NCBI GenBank assembly: GCA_008638375.1
Contig: CM018051.1
Location: forward strand, 41,328,177 to 41,392,176
Source: Nyssa sinensis
Lineage: Eukaryota > Streptophyta > Magnoliopsida > Cornales > Nyssaceae
Length of the DNA stretch: 64,000 nucleotides
Direction of reading: 5' to 3'
Shown here: one piece after another, positions 1-11,419 of the stretch
Layout: every line of letters starts with the position of its first letter
How positions within the stretch are numbered: the stretch's first letter is position 1
The notes under the pieces: generated by a model
Told to the model about the DNA's origin: nothing
The model's database searches: none
The model's input: only the letters and a program-made list of their open reading frames with translations
Translations under genes and position numbers: made by a program

Positions 1-395
1 CTTGTTATGTAATAAATAAAGTAAGTATAAGACCAAAACTTAATAAAACTCCTTATGAATTTTGGAATACCAAAACTCCAATCATTAGCTACTTTCATGT
101 ATTTAGATGTAAATTCTATGTCCTAAATGATAAAGAAAATTTAAGAAAGTTTGATGCTAAAATCCGATGCATGAATCTTCTCAGGATATTCCAACATAAG
201 CAAAACATATAGAATCTTTAACAAAAGAACTCTAAATTTAGAAAAATCTATACATGTTGTATTTGATGAATGTTATCCTCGCATCTCAAAGAAGAATATA
301 GGTGATGATGATGTGACTCAAATAAAAATAAAACACTTTCAAGAAAATAATGAAAATCATTAATATCTTGAAGATGGAAAAGAAGAAAAATAAGA
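1..395 (+). pseudogene. Ty1/copia integrase C-terminal fragment (plus-strand)
   Basis: Forward translation with frameshifts gives the copia integrase tail and linker: a KTPYELWN-like motif, then YFHVFRCKFYVLNDKENL and RKFDAK. The sequence is a close inverted copy of about 3035-3430, where the same region is read on the minus strand. Homology stops abruptly near 395, and what follows is minus-strand material. It is therefore a truncated fragment of a second Sirevirus-like copy, or an inverted duplicate of copia 1. Internal stops and an altered glycine-rich stretch near 165-180 show it is dead. Confidence 0.75.
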
Positions 396-406
396 TGATT
401 TGGTTA

Positions 407-968
407 TCATGTGGTGGATGAGGCGGGATTCAAATGTGAGTTGTGAGGCTTTAAGTTTGAAAACCTCAGTAATGTTAGGTTACCATATATTTGTTGTATG
501 GCCATGAGAGGATCAAATCCATCACACACTACCCAAGTATTGGTAATGAATTCTTGGAAATCCCTTCGAGGGATATTGAAGATTTCAGAGACGTTTTCGA
601 GTTTGAGAGAGATGGGATGGTCAAGAACCCATGAGGAAGCATTAAGACCCTTGGGCATCTCAAAATGGGTGTAGAAAAGTTGGACGAGTCAGGGTGTATT
701 GAATATTGGTGCAAAAAAGAAACTTGGTCCAAACAAGATAGTCCAAGTGAGTACATATTAGAATGGATTCTGAGTTGAAAAAAGGAAGTGTTGATGGTTT
801 TACCGTACTCTATATGTCAATGCTTGATCTCATCTTTGAACTTTAGTAAAATATCAAGTGTTGAGGTAAACTTGGGTGTCATAGTGAGATTTTGTTCATT
901 GTTCGGCATCGAAGTCCTGTTTAGGGTGTTTACCTAGGGATTTGGAAGTTGGGTTTTTAGTTTTGGGA
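407..968 (-). pseudogene. Degenerate ORF downstream of copia pol (unknown, extra-ORF candidate)
   Basis: On the minus strand, beyond the end of copia 1 pol, a start codon near 968 opens MAPKTKNPTSKSLGKHPKQ. After frame changes the reading continues through a stretch around 756-529 and one ending FEMPKGLNASSWVLDHPIS at 658-407. The layout (basic N-terminus, then a globular segment) recalls proteins annotated as putative plant transposon domain, but I do not recognise the family firmly. Sirevirus-type copia elements often carry an extra, env-like ORF after pol, and the position fits that. It could instead belong to a different element. Several frameshifts make it non-functional. Confidence 0.4.
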
Positions 969-1090
969 GCCATAGAAGAGAGATTGAGAAGTTCGAGGAA
1001 GAGCTTGGAAGGTTTTGAGAGGTTTGAGAGAGAGAGACAGAAGTCAAAGAGTCTCAAGAGTGCGAGTTTGAAATGTTTTGAAAATCGCTT

Positions 1091-1100
1091 AGTATTTATA
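1091..1100 (-). promoter_or_regulatory. TATA-box-like site upstream of the minus-strand extra ORF
   Basis: The minus strand reads TATAAATACT about 125 bases upstream of the MAPKTK start codon. It is followed by a CT-rich leader (about 1000-1060 as GA on the plus strand). The same order, GTCGAC-type repeats then TATAAATAG, occurs in the copia 1 5' LTR at about 32900, so this may be an LTR-derived promoter. Confidence 0.4.
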
Positions 1101-1124
1101 GATTCAACCAAATCAGTCAACTAG

Positions 1125-1390
1125 TTTTCACCATCAGTCAACTGGTTTTGTCCCTAGTTTTGAGGTAGTCAACTAGTAGGTCGACTGTTTTAACTAGTGG
1201 CTAACAACTATCTTTCTAAAATTTTAATCAGTCGACTAGTTTACCCATTCAGTTGACTGGTAGGTTGGTTGTTTTGACTAGTAGCCAATTTTCATCCATT
1301 TTTATGGCTTCAGTGGGCCTTATGGTCGATTGCTTCTAGTATGAGTCAACTGGTTAGTAAAGACAATCGATTGATTTGAACATAGGTGAT
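1125..1390 (-). repeat. Degenerate AGTCGACTGGTT-type short tandem repeats
   Basis: About ten spaced and diverged copies of AGTC(G/A)ACT(A/G)GTT occur here. Related repeats lie in the copia 1 5' LTR at about 32990-33480. The cores are half-palindromes (GTCGAC, ACTAGT). Confidence 0.7.
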
Positions 1391-1399
1391 TTTCTATCA

Positions 1400-3000
1400 C
1401 TTAGTTACTCAAATCCTTTGGGTCAATCATTCCTAGTTCTCTTCTAATAAAATAAAATATCTCCTCTTGGAGTGGTTTGGTGGATATATCCGCTAATTGA
1501 TGGTTTGTATTAATGAATTCAAGGATTACATCACTCTAAGAAAATGATGTCTAATATCTATGTATTTGATTTTAGAGTGTTGGATTAGATTTTTGCTTAA
1601 GTTGATTGTAATAGTGTTATCACACTTAATTAGAATTAGATCATAGGTAAGTTTAAATTCTTAAAGCTGTTGCTTCATGTATAAAGTTTGAGCACAACAA
1701 CTTCTAGCTGATACATATTCTATTTCAGTTGTGGACAAAGGTACTGAATTTTGCTTTTTTGCTAAACCAAGATATAAGAGAATTTTTCAGAAAATGATAA
1801 GTTCCACTTGTGTTTTTTTCTATCAATCATGCAACCGGAAAATTCAGCTGTCTGGATAGCTTAATAGATCAAAAGATGTGTTTTTAGGATAGAATAGCCT
1901 TACATTAATTGTTCATAGTAGGTATCTAAAGATTATTTTTATGGCTCTTAGGTATAATTCCTTAGGACAAGATTGAAATCTTGCATACAAGAATACACTA
2001 AACATAATGTCCGATCTACTTATCATGAGATATAAGAGACTTTGAATCATTCCTCAATATTTTTTAATATCAACATCATTTTCATTCTCGTTTTTCTCAA
2101 CTTTAGTAGTAGCACTCATGGGAGTGCTTAAGGGTTTTGTTTCTTCCATTCCAAATCTTTTAAGTAGTTTTTTGACATACTTAGATTAATTGATAAATGT
2201 TCATTCTTTAGATTGTTTTATTTGTAATCCTAAGAAAATATTTAATTCTTCCATCATGCTCATTTCAAATTTATCTTACATGTACTTGGCAAAGTCCTTG
2301 CATAGATCTTCATTTCTTGAGCCAAATATAATGTCATCTACATATATTTGCACAATGAGCATTTCTTTCCCGTTTGTTTTAATAAATAAAGTGGTATCTA
2401 TTTTTCCTCTAGTGAATTCAATTTTAGTGAGAAAACCACTAAGTTTGTCATACTAAGCTCTAGGAGTTTGCTTCAGATCATAGAGAGCCTTAACTAGTTT
2501 GTATACATGATTTGACTTTTTATGATTTTCAAATTTAGGAGCGTGTTCAATATATACTTCCTCATAAATAAATCCATTCAAGAATGCACTATTTACATCC
2601 ATTTGATAGAGCTTAAATCCTTTATGGCATGAAAAAGCAAGTACCATTCTTATGGCTTTTAATCTAACAACTGAAGCAAAAGTTTCTTCATAATCAATGA
2701 CCTCTTCTTGGTTGTATCATTGGGCTACAAACCTAGCTTTGTTTCTAGTTATGTTTTCTTCTTCATCTTTCTTGTTTCTAAAGACCTATTTTGTTTCAAT
2801 TACACTTTGTTCTTTCAGTCTAGGAACAAAGTTCCAAACAGTTCTTTCTTTTAAATTGATTTAATTCTTCTTGCATAGCTAACATTCAGGATTCATTATT
2901 TTCAGATTCTTAAATTTTTTTGGGTTAAATTTGAGATAGAATGCTAGATTGTTGCATACATTTCTCAATGATGTTCTAGTAGCAACTTTTTGAGTTGGTT
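1400..3000 (-). pseudogene. Copia 1 reverse transcriptase and RNase H (Sirevirus-like Ty1/copia)
   Basis: The minus strand carries the C-terminal half of a copia Pol polyprotein, which copies the element RNA into DNA. Reverse transcriptase shows DVNSAFLNGFIYEEVYIEH (about 2600-2540), KALYDLKQTPRA (about 2490-2453) and an intact catalytic YVDDIIFG at 2344-2321. RNase H follows with a GCMIDRK-like stretch near 1830, KKQNSVPLSTTE near 1750 and IKYIDIRHHFLR near 1550, ending near MIDPKDLSN at about 1430. Several in-frame stops and frameshifts break it, so no full protein can be made. Integrase lies directly upstream on the same strand, in copia order (IN-RT-RH). Confidence 0.9.
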
Positions 3001-3079
3001 CACCAATGTTTTTGGGTTTAATCCAACATCTTGAGTTACAATTTCATTTTTTATTTCATCTTCTTTTTCTTCCTTTCCA

Positions 3080-3972
3080 TCTTCAAGATATTAACAATTT
3101 TCATTATTTTCTTGAAATGGTTTATTTGTATTCGAGTCATTTTGTACATCATCATCACTTACATTATTCTTTGAGATGCGATAATAAGATTCATCAAACA
3201 CAACATGTATAGATTCTTCTAAAGTTGTTTTGTTAAAGATTCTATATGCTTTGTTTATGTTGGAATAACCTAAGAAGATTCCTTCATCGAATTTAGTATC
3301 AAACTTTCCTAAATTTTCTTTATCATTTATGACATAACATTTATACATGAAAATAACTAATGGTTGGCTTTTTGCTATTCCAAAGTTCATAAGGAGTTTT
3401 ATTAAATTTTGGTCTTATACTTTCTTTATTACAAAACAATTAGTGTTTACTGCTTCAACCCAAAAATATTTAGGTAAGCTATGTTCATTAAGTGTTATTT
3501 TAGCCATTTCTTGAAGTAATCTATTTTTTCTTTCAACAACTCCATTTTGTTAATGTGTTCTAGGAGCTGAGAAATTGTAACCAATTTTCACATTCATCAC
3601 AATATTTTTCTATATTTTTGTTATTGAATTCTTTACCCCTATTACTTTTAACATTAATAATAAAGTATTCTTTTTCATTTTGGATTCTTCTACATAATTT
3701 TTTGAAGGCTTCATATGCCTCATCTTTGTGAGAGTGAAATAATACCCAAGTGCACCTTGAATAGTCATGCACAATAACAAAGCATAATGCCGACCTCCTA
3801 AGCTTGCAACTCTAATATGTCCGAATAGATCCAAATATAATAGTTGTAACAGCTTACTCGTTGAAATATCATTCTTCTTGTTGAAAGAGGATTTTACTTA
3901 CTTTCCTAGTTTGAAAGCTCTACAAACACCATCTTTTATGAATTTAGTTTTGGGTAGACCTCGAACTAATTC
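3080..3972 (-). pseudogene. Copia 1 integrase core and C-terminal part
   Basis: Minus-strand integrase, the enzyme that inserts the element DNA. The 3967-3850 stretch gives ELVRGLPKTKFIKDGVCRA, the end of the pre-integrase domain. The rve core follows: LDLFGHIRVASLGGRHYA holds the first catalytic Asp, then VHDYSRCTWVLFHSHKDEA. The second catalytic position reads KSNRGKEF where copia normally has a SD(x)G(x)EF motif, so Asp is replaced by Asn at 3643-3641. QNGVVERKN keeps the Glu near 3545. The tail at 3390-3091 reads LGKFDTKFDEGIFLGYSN. The N-terminal HHCC part is cut off by the solo LTR at 3973-6901 and resumes at 6907. Confidence 0.9.
3968..3972 (+). repeat. Target-site duplication AATTC (left copy)
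   Basis: AATTC directly precedes the TGTCACGCC terminus at 3973. The matching copy is at 6902-6906. Confidence 0.85.
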
Positions 3973-6901
3973 TGTCACGCCCCGAATTTTCACAAACCCG
4001 GGGAGCGAGTGAAATGAAATTAAAAAAAAAGAAATTAATAAATGATAATTAAATATATTTGATTGATTAGTCATCTATTTTCCCATGTTCCCAAAAATAA
4101 AAATGAAAACTCGTTAACTAGACTCACCCAAGATAAGTCCCAAATGGTAGTCAAATATCTCCCAAACCAATGGCCAAAATTAGTCTAAGTCATGTTCAAG
4201 TGTAGCCTTCAAGATAGCCCCAAAATGTCTTTAAATATGCCTTAGAATAGTAACCCCAAATGGGCCCCAAAATTTCCTAAAGCATAAGCCAAGGATAGGT
4301 CAAAAAGTCTACCAAAAGTGGTCCAAGGAAGTGGCCAAACATGGCCCCATAAGGTGGCCAAACATGACCCAAAAGAGTGGCCAAACTATAGCCCAAAATG
4401 ATGGCCAAACATGGCCTAAGGAATTGGCTAAACATGGCCCAAAAGGGTACCCAAACATAGCTAAAAAAAAGTGGCCAAACATGGCTCTAAAAGGTGGCCA
4501 AGGGGTGGTGTCAAAGGGGTTGTCAGGCTGGGTGCCATGACAAGGCAGCAGGCTGTTATGCTGTGGGTGGCATGGGGCTAGCAGCGGGCGCTGCAAGGGG
4601 GGCTAGGCATGGCCTGGGGCTACTGGACCTGATTTTCTAAATTTTCATTATAGCTAGCTGCAAGCTAATTTTTCCATTTTTTTTTTATTTTTCCTTCAAA
4701 GTGCTGCAGCTAGTTTTTCCAATTTTTAACCTACTTCCTCAAGGTTTTTAACCCCCCCTTTCGACACTTTTTCCACCTATATATAGGGTGTTTTACACAT
4801 CTAAAAAATCCTTAAATTTCCTCAAAATTTTCAACATAATCTCCTTTATTTTCTAAGTCTTTTTCCCACCTAATATTCATAATGCTTTCATATAAATAAG
4901 GGTTTGTACATTCCATTCTCACTCGATGGCCACAATCTCATAGAAATTAAATATACATCTTTTAATTATACAATCCATCATATGTACACATGTACTTGAA
5001 ATTAAAGGTCACAAACTTCATATTCATTACAATTTTAGGGCCTTGCCCATTTCTTTCACACTATACAAGATTGCTACAAATAAATACACATTTTTTTTAA
5101 GGCCTATGCCCTCATACATACAAAATATGCCCCAAGGGTCAAATATCCTCCATGCTCCATATCCCCTCCATCTTTCAAGACTTCATCAAGTCTCAAGTAT
5201 CCGGAGAGCCTCATCTGTAATATGATATCCCATGAGGGGTCAGCACAATCGCTGGTATGACATAATGCTAATGCAAGGAACAAAGTTAAGGCGTGACATG
5301 TGCAAGTGTACATTTATAATCTATATGCCTTCCAATTCATTAATACAATGCAATGGCCATATGCGTGACACTACCCATGCAAACTCTATGCCACCATGTT
5401 TCGGTTTACGGATCGCTTCGGTTGGATCAGCGAGTACCAACACCTGTTCACAGATCGCTCTCGTTGGGTAGCAAGGCACTAATGCAATGACCAATTTAGG
5501 TTTTTTACCACAGGATCTACACCCTCATAACGCATAGCACCAAGCGCTCAACCCACACTATGTTTTCAAGGAATCACCATACGCCAATATGCCTTGATTT
5601 TTTTATGCAATGTTAATGAAACATTTTATCAAATACTTGGCATACACCTTAAATCATGCATCATTCATAAAGTAAACTCCAACTTTTCAAACCATACAAC
5701 ATATTCCACATGAACATATACTATATACAATCAATTTAAACACATGTTCATGTCACATGTTCACTACATTACTAATTCTCTAAGAACACATAATTACATA
5801 AAGCATCAATGTATTAAACAATCATATCTTCCAAAACACAAGGTCTATTCACATGCACATAAACCACAATGTAATGAATCAAATATATATTCAAATTACA
5901 TGTTCATCATTTTGACAAATTTTCAAATATTACAAAATACATAAAGTACCAACACATTGAATAAATCATAACTTTCCAACTACAAGATTTTGTCTACATG
6001 AACATAAGTTAGAATACAATGAATTTTACATATAGTCATAGTTCATGTTTATCACTTTACCAAATCCCCAAAGAATACAAAGAACACACAAGTACATAAA
6101 CAACCAACTATAGGTTTTCAAAGCAACTACATCTAAGTGATTTTCAAACAGAAAATAAACATATAAATCATTCAATCAACTTATAAAACACTCATAAACT
6201 TAACCCTATTCCTTAGCAAAATATCATACCTAAAAGGGTTTTTCTCAACCTTATGGAGTTGTGTTCGCGGTGCAGTCGAACCAATCGATGAGAATGTAAC
6301 CCTTGATGTGGGGAACAACTTCTTAGAAGGAAGTCTTGTGAAAATCCAAGCCTAGAGATGAGTTTTGGAGGCTTGAAGTTGGAAAAACCCTAGGTTTTTT
6401 TCACCTTTCTTTCCATGAACGTGTTCTACTATTTCTCCAGACAAAAAAATATGATTTTAACTATAAAGGGCTGTATTTATACTAAAGGGGCAAAATGACC
6501 TTTTTACCTTTAATGAATCCGGGACCTCGTTACACTACAACCTGTCCCTGAAATGGCTCAATTCGACATTTTGCTTTAACCAAATTTCTTAAAATTATTT
6601 TAAATGATATTGTTTCAAAAAAATTATTTTTTCCTGTGGCCGGGTTTGGCTGGGTCCACCCGTGCCACCGGGATGCCCTTTTTGGTCTAATTTTTGAAAC
6701 TGTCTCCGATTAGGCTTAAATTTTCAAATGAGGTGTATTTTAACATTCTAAGCATGTTTATCTTCTATGACATACTTAAAATATTCTTCTAAACATGACT
6801 TATACATAAATAACACATGTATAGTGCCCTATTAGCAAACAACATATGAATCCCTACCTGACAAAAGTGAAAAATTTACCCAGATTTTTCAGATCTCTAC
6901 A
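3973..6901 (-). mobile_element. Solo LTR, 2929 bp, inserted in copia 1 integrase
   Basis: The segment starts TGTCACGCCCCGAATTTTC, ends AGATCTCTACA and is flanked by AATTC on both sides. It splits the copia pre-integrase reading frame between SRHE (right) and ELVRGLP (left), which rejoin across it. Read on the minus strand it begins TGTAGAGATCTGAAAAA and ends GGGGCGTGACA, the same terminus style as the Tekay LTRs at 10649 and 22895, so its orientation is minus. No internal gag-pol or primer site is present, which makes it a solo LTR left by LTR-LTR recombination. The rest is non-coding and AT-rich. Confidence 0.88.
4316..4515 (+). repeat. Minisatellite, about 25-bp unit GTGGCCAAACATGGCCCAAAA
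   Basis: Seven to eight diverged units of the type GTGGCCAAACATGGCCcaaaa follow one another inside the solo LTR. Weaker copies extend upstream to about 4150. The repeat lacks stops on both strands and so produces spurious open frames. Confidence 0.8.
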
Positions 6902-7110
6902 AATTCATGTCTAGAAAAGTTGGAGATTATGTCCATACTTGCATGACCTAGTTTCCTATGCTATAACTAACTACTTTCATTTAAGGCCACAAATTGTTTT
7001 ATATTTTGTTACGCAATATCATCAAAATTAATGCAATAAATATTGTTATCCCTATATGCAACAAATTGATTATTTTCATGGTTGTATGCATCTTTAATTA
7101 AGCAATTGTT
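6902..7110 (-). pseudogene. Copia 1 pre-integrase (HHCC) segment
   Basis: The first five bases (6902-6906) are the right AATTC duplication. From there the minus strand reads, from high to low coordinates, IKDAYNHENNQFVAYRDNN, then an altered LWHRKLGHASMDII and SNFSRHEF. This is the zinc-binding pre-integrase domain of copia elements, directly upstream of the integrase piece at 3080-3972. Stops replace the Trp before HRKLGHA. Confidence 0.85.
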
Positions 7111-7400
7111 GGCTTAAAAAATGAAAACGTAACCTTTATCACATAGTTGACTGATACTTAGCAAGTTATATTTCAAGCCATCAACAACCACATTTTCAAT
7201 AGATAAAGAGAATTTTTTACCTATGCTTCCCATGCCAATGATTTTACCTCTTGAGTTGTCTCGAAAACTCATATATCCACCATTTTTTGAAGTAAGGGAT
7301 GTAAACTTGGCTTTGTCTCTAGTCATGTGTCTTGAGCATCCACTATCAAAGAACCATTTATCCTTGTTTGAGGAGGACTTCTAGCACACCTACAAAAGCA
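7111..7400 (-). pseudogene. Copia 1 aspartic protease
   Basis: The minus strand reads SSSNKDKWFFDSGCSRHMT (7380-7322), keeping the catalytic Asp-Ser-Gly, then RDKAKFTSLTSKNGGYMSF and VVDGLKYNLLSISQLCDKG. This is the copia protease that cuts Gag-Pol. It lies between the gag spacer and the pre-integrase domain, as in the family. Confidence 0.9.
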
Positions 7401-8759
7401 ACTTAAGTAACTCCTTTTGGTACCCAAACTTTCTTGGGTTCTTGAGGGTTAGTCTTAGGTGTACATGTTCCTTTTGGAACCCAAATTATTTTATCTTTCT
7501 CTTTCATGCCTTTTCTAGATTTTCTTAAACATTGAGCATGAATTATAACTTGTGAACGAGAGGCTCTTACAAAGAAGTTTTGATAAGACTTTTGCTTGGT
7601 ATGAGCATTATATCCCAAACCTGCTGTCAAAAATACATCTTTATTGTGAGATGATTTTATCCAAAATCTCACTCCTTCTCGTAAACTTTTTTATAGTGAA
7701 ATTTAGATCATTCATATTTTTTTTAGAGAGGAGTTTTCTTCTTCAAGATCCTTATTTTTTAAAATCAATGAATCATTTTTTTCTTTAAAAGTTCCTTTTG
7801 ATCGTTTGAAACTTGAAGATCATTAGAGGAAATTTTCATTTTAAGATTATTATTTTTTAAAAAGATTTTCTCAAGTTCATCATGTAATTCCTCAAAGGGA
7901 TTTTCTAACTCTTCATAGGAAAGAGATGAGTCAATGTTAGAGTTTACCTCATCTTCATGAGCCATAAGGCAAAAAAAGGCTACTTCTTGGTCACTTGATT
8001 CCTAATCTGATTCATCCCAAGTAGCTTTCATTGCCTTCTTTTTGGATCTTCTTCATTCTCCTTTGAGTTGAGGATATTCCATCTTTATATGTCCGGTATG
8101 TGGCATTCATAGCAAGTTGAAGGTTTCTTCTTTCTTGATCCCTCTTTTTGTTGCTTTCGATTTTGTTGCTTCCTTCTTAGGTAGCTTTTGAACTTTCTTG
8201 TGATAAAGGCAACATCCTTATCACTTCCTTGATCTTCTTATTCATCTTCTTCATATTCATTTATATAAGATTAAGATTTAAGAGCAAGGTTCTTCTTTGG
8301 TTTATCCTTTTTTTTCACAACTTCTTATGGTAAGCTTATGAGTCATAAGAGATTCGAGGAGCTCATCAAGACTTATCCTTTATGAACTAACATACTAATT
8401 TTAGATTTTTTGACTTGATTTGTACCTTCATAGATAACTTCAAGTTTATCCCATATCTCCTTTGTGGGTTCGCAACTGAAGATTTCTATTGAACTCATTT
8501 CCCTCTAAGGCACAATATAAATTACTCATTACCTTAGCATTTAGTTGAATGAGTTTAAGATCATTTTCATCCTATTCTTGTTCTTCTTTAGCAACCTTGG
8601 TGGTGCTAGTAGAGCTTTCAGACTTTATAGGAATATGAGGCCCATTTGTAGTGACCTTCCATATTTCATAATCTAAGGCTTGAAGATAGATCTTCATTCT
8701 AACCTTCCAATAAGTATAATTTTGGCCATTAAACAAAGGAGGTCTATTTGTCGATTACC
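7401..8759 (-). pseudogene. Copia 1 gag with Sirevirus-type spacer
   Basis: The minus strand starts at the LTR insertion with STNRPPLFNGQNYTYWKVRM (UBN2-type copia Gag). It continues LYCALEGNEF-like, CEPTKEIWDKLEVIYEGTNQ, and after frame changes a damaged zinc knuckle (GHIKMEYPQLKGE near 8095). Then come ATWDESD..SSDQEVAFFCLMA, an acidic coiled-coil stretch at 7965-7765 and a Lys/Pro spacer with repeated WVPKG motifs near 7470-7410. The CLMA-plus-coiled-coil spacer is typical of Sirevirus/SIRE-lineage Gag. The N-terminus lies across the insertion at about 32250. Many frameshifts; not functional. Confidence 0.85.
8755..8759 (+). repeat. Target-site duplication TTACC (left copy)
   Basis: TTACC precedes the TGTAACACC terminus at 8760. 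The matching copy is at 32247-32251. Confidence 0.85.
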
Positions 8760-9172
8760 TGTAACACCTCGACCTGATTAAATGAGAATTAAGTCACTAA
8801 TTATTATTTAGTGACCTTAAATAGAATAATTAAGAAAATTTAATCGGGAAACAAATGATAATTTCAAAACTAGTTTCGGGACCTTAAAATCATGAAGTCG
8901 ACTCAGAGATAATAAATCCAAAAATAAGACTACGATTTCATGAAGAAGCAAATAATAAATTCAAATACATGAAGAAAATCACAAAGTGAAAAATAATGCA
9001 AAAAGTTAAAATAAATAAATTAAGTGCCAAACAAGGCATAAGGGGAAGAGATAGAAAAAATGAACCAAAAAGTGAGGCCAAAGGGTTTTGAACCTTTGAC
9101 CCAAAATGGACAAAGCACTTAAGCCCAAAAAGATAACCAAGTGGGATGCCAGCACTTTGTGTCTTATATTAC

Positions 9173-9218
<46 letters not shown>

Positions 9219-10648
9219 TCAAAATGCCCCTCCACCTCCCAAATTGGCCAATGGCAATTCATGCAACTAAAAGAATCAATTTTAAAATAAAACAAATAAA
9301 ATATATAACTACATATGATTGTTGCGTGGGATGGTTAGATTTCAAAAATTAGAAATCAAAAGAGAGAGAGAGTAAAGAGAGAGATCTAGAGAGAGAAAGT
9401 GAGTTAGAGAGAGAGAAACCTAGAGAGAGAAATTGAAGAATGGTTACGTCCATGCATGTGGAAGGAAGAAGAGGAAAGAGGCTTGAGAAGATTTGAGCTA
9501 AGCCACAAATGGAGAGGGATCTATTAAAGGTATAAAACACAAACCCACCATCTTTCTCTTTCTAAAAATTTTATATATATATATATATATATATAAACTG
9601 TTTATAGATTCGTTTATGCATGCATGAGTTTTTAGAGTTGTAAACTTGAGTAAGGAGCAAAAATTAAGCCCAAAACCCTAGGCAAAAGGCAACTGCCATG
9701 TGAGGACCTTAACATGGCAAGTTGAAACACATCAAGCTAAATGCACTTATGGGAATGGAAATAGATAGAGCATTATGTCAGGATTCTAAACCACTTCGAA
9801 TCAGGAAGAATGGTCCAGAAATGGCCATTTATGGCCAAATTATTCTCGTCGGTGCATAGCCAGAATACCTGAAGTGGGTGTGGGAAACCGAGCAGTTTTG
9901 AGGTCTCAAAATAGTCCCAAAAGGTTGCTTAATGTCTTAAGAACGGATTGGTGTAAAAATAGAGAAAAAAACGATGTGAAAAACGTGAGAAAAGAGAGAA
10001 AATAACACACAGCTCCGGCGACCAGCCAAAATTTTGGCCGGAGAAGACGACCAGAAGATCGTGTAGAAGAACGGGTCTGTTTTATGGTGGATTGGACTTG
10101 GGTCGGGTCGGAACCCGACCAGATATAAAGGGGTAAGTCACACTACGTCGTTTTAGGCATAAAGGGTTAGTTTTAAAATTGAATTCAAGATGTTTGGTGA
10201 TGGAAATAAGAAATTGAAATTAGGGTTTAAGGGTTAACCGAAGGAAGACAATTTGGATATGTTACCCCTGTTCTCTAACCTAGCTTGAACCGGCTGGTTC
10301 ATAAAGGCTTTGGTCCGGTTTAGCGTTTTAACCCAAAAACCCTCTGGTTTAATAATTTAAATTAAAATGAGAAAAATCAGAACTTTGTTTATTTATAGTT
10401 TGACCCCAATAGTTTTAAAGAATTCTGTTCTAGCCAAAGATATGGAAATTTATTTCAAATAAACCCCTGAAAAAATAATTTAAATTAATTTAATTATTTT
10501 ATAAATAGGGTAAAATGACTATTTAACCCTTGAGCCATAAATGAAGCAAATAAAGTCCAAATTGAAATCCGAAAAAGGCTATCTTAACATTTTTGGACAT
10601 TCCGGACACAATAAAAAAGTCAGATTGGACATCTGGGGACTTCGGGGT
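8760..10648 (+). mobile_element. Solo LTR of about 4.4 kb, 5' part (split by Tekay element)
   Basis: It begins TGTAACACCTCGACCTG within copia 1 gag and is interrupted at 10648 by the Tekay 5' LTR; the rest is at 29753-32246. It contains (TA)n at about 9178-9208 and 9572-9595 and GA-rich purine runs at 9361-9430. A G/C-richer part at 10010-10110 includes GGTCGGGTCGGAACCCGACC. No coding capacity is supported; open frames here are low-complexity artefacts. Confidence 0.85.
10644..10648 (+). repeat. Target-site duplication GGGGT (left copy of Tekay element)
   Basis: GGGGT precedes TGTAAAGACC. The right copy at 29753-29757 is GAGGT, one transition away. Confidence 0.7.
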
Positions 10649-11239
10649 TGTAAAGACCGGAAAAATGGGAATAAAATTTTTTTTTTATATGATAGAGCAC
10701 TATTTGAATGTCTGTAATTTTTAATTAGTTTTAATTAATTTAGACTATGAAAAATATTCTAATATATATATATATATATATATACAAATGAATAAATATA
10801 CATAAATATACATGTATATGTGTGAATGTGTATGAGTTTATAACCATGTAAAAATTTAGTGTATAAGTATATGTACCCATAAAGTGATATAAATATATGT
10901 AGATGATATATGCAATATTTATATATATATATATATTATAAACATTGTTGCATGCTGTTGTGAGTGTGTGTGTAGTGTCGGGTGTGTGTATGTGCTGTTG
11001 AGTGTGTGATGTGTGTGTGTGTGTACTGGTTGAGGGTGCAGCACACAAGTGGGGCAAGGAAATGAGTGAAGTATGCATATATGATTACATATTTATATAA
11101 TAGAGCAGAAAGTGAAGTGAGTGTGCTGTGTACATTGTGTGTGCAAGTAGGTGTTCAGTGTGTGAACAGTGTGCCATAAGTGAAATGTGTATGTATATAT
11201 ATATATATATATATACACACAGCAGGTGCAGCACATTCA

Positions 11240-11270
<31 letters not shown>

Positions 11271-11366
11271 CATGATGACTGATGTGTTATAAGTGTTACA
11301 TGTGGTTTTTGTGAGATCAGAGGTGATGATGAGGGTGAGATCTAATTGTAGAGAAAGAAAACCAAG

Positions 11367-11370
<4 letters not shown>

Positions 11371-11418
<48 letters not shown>
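11371..11418 (+). repeat. (GA)n microsatellite, about 24 units
   Basis: A pure GA run lies in the 5' LTR. The matching place in the 3' LTR (about 23606) has only GAAAGAGAGAG, so it expanded after insertion or contracted in the other copy. Confidence 0.95.

Positions 11419-11419
<1 letters not shown>

Noticed and set aside
4309..4596. Long open frames on both strands with Trp/Pro/Asn or Pro/His repeats
   Set aside because: They are the translation of the 25-bp GTGGCCAAACATGG minisatellite in a solo LTR.
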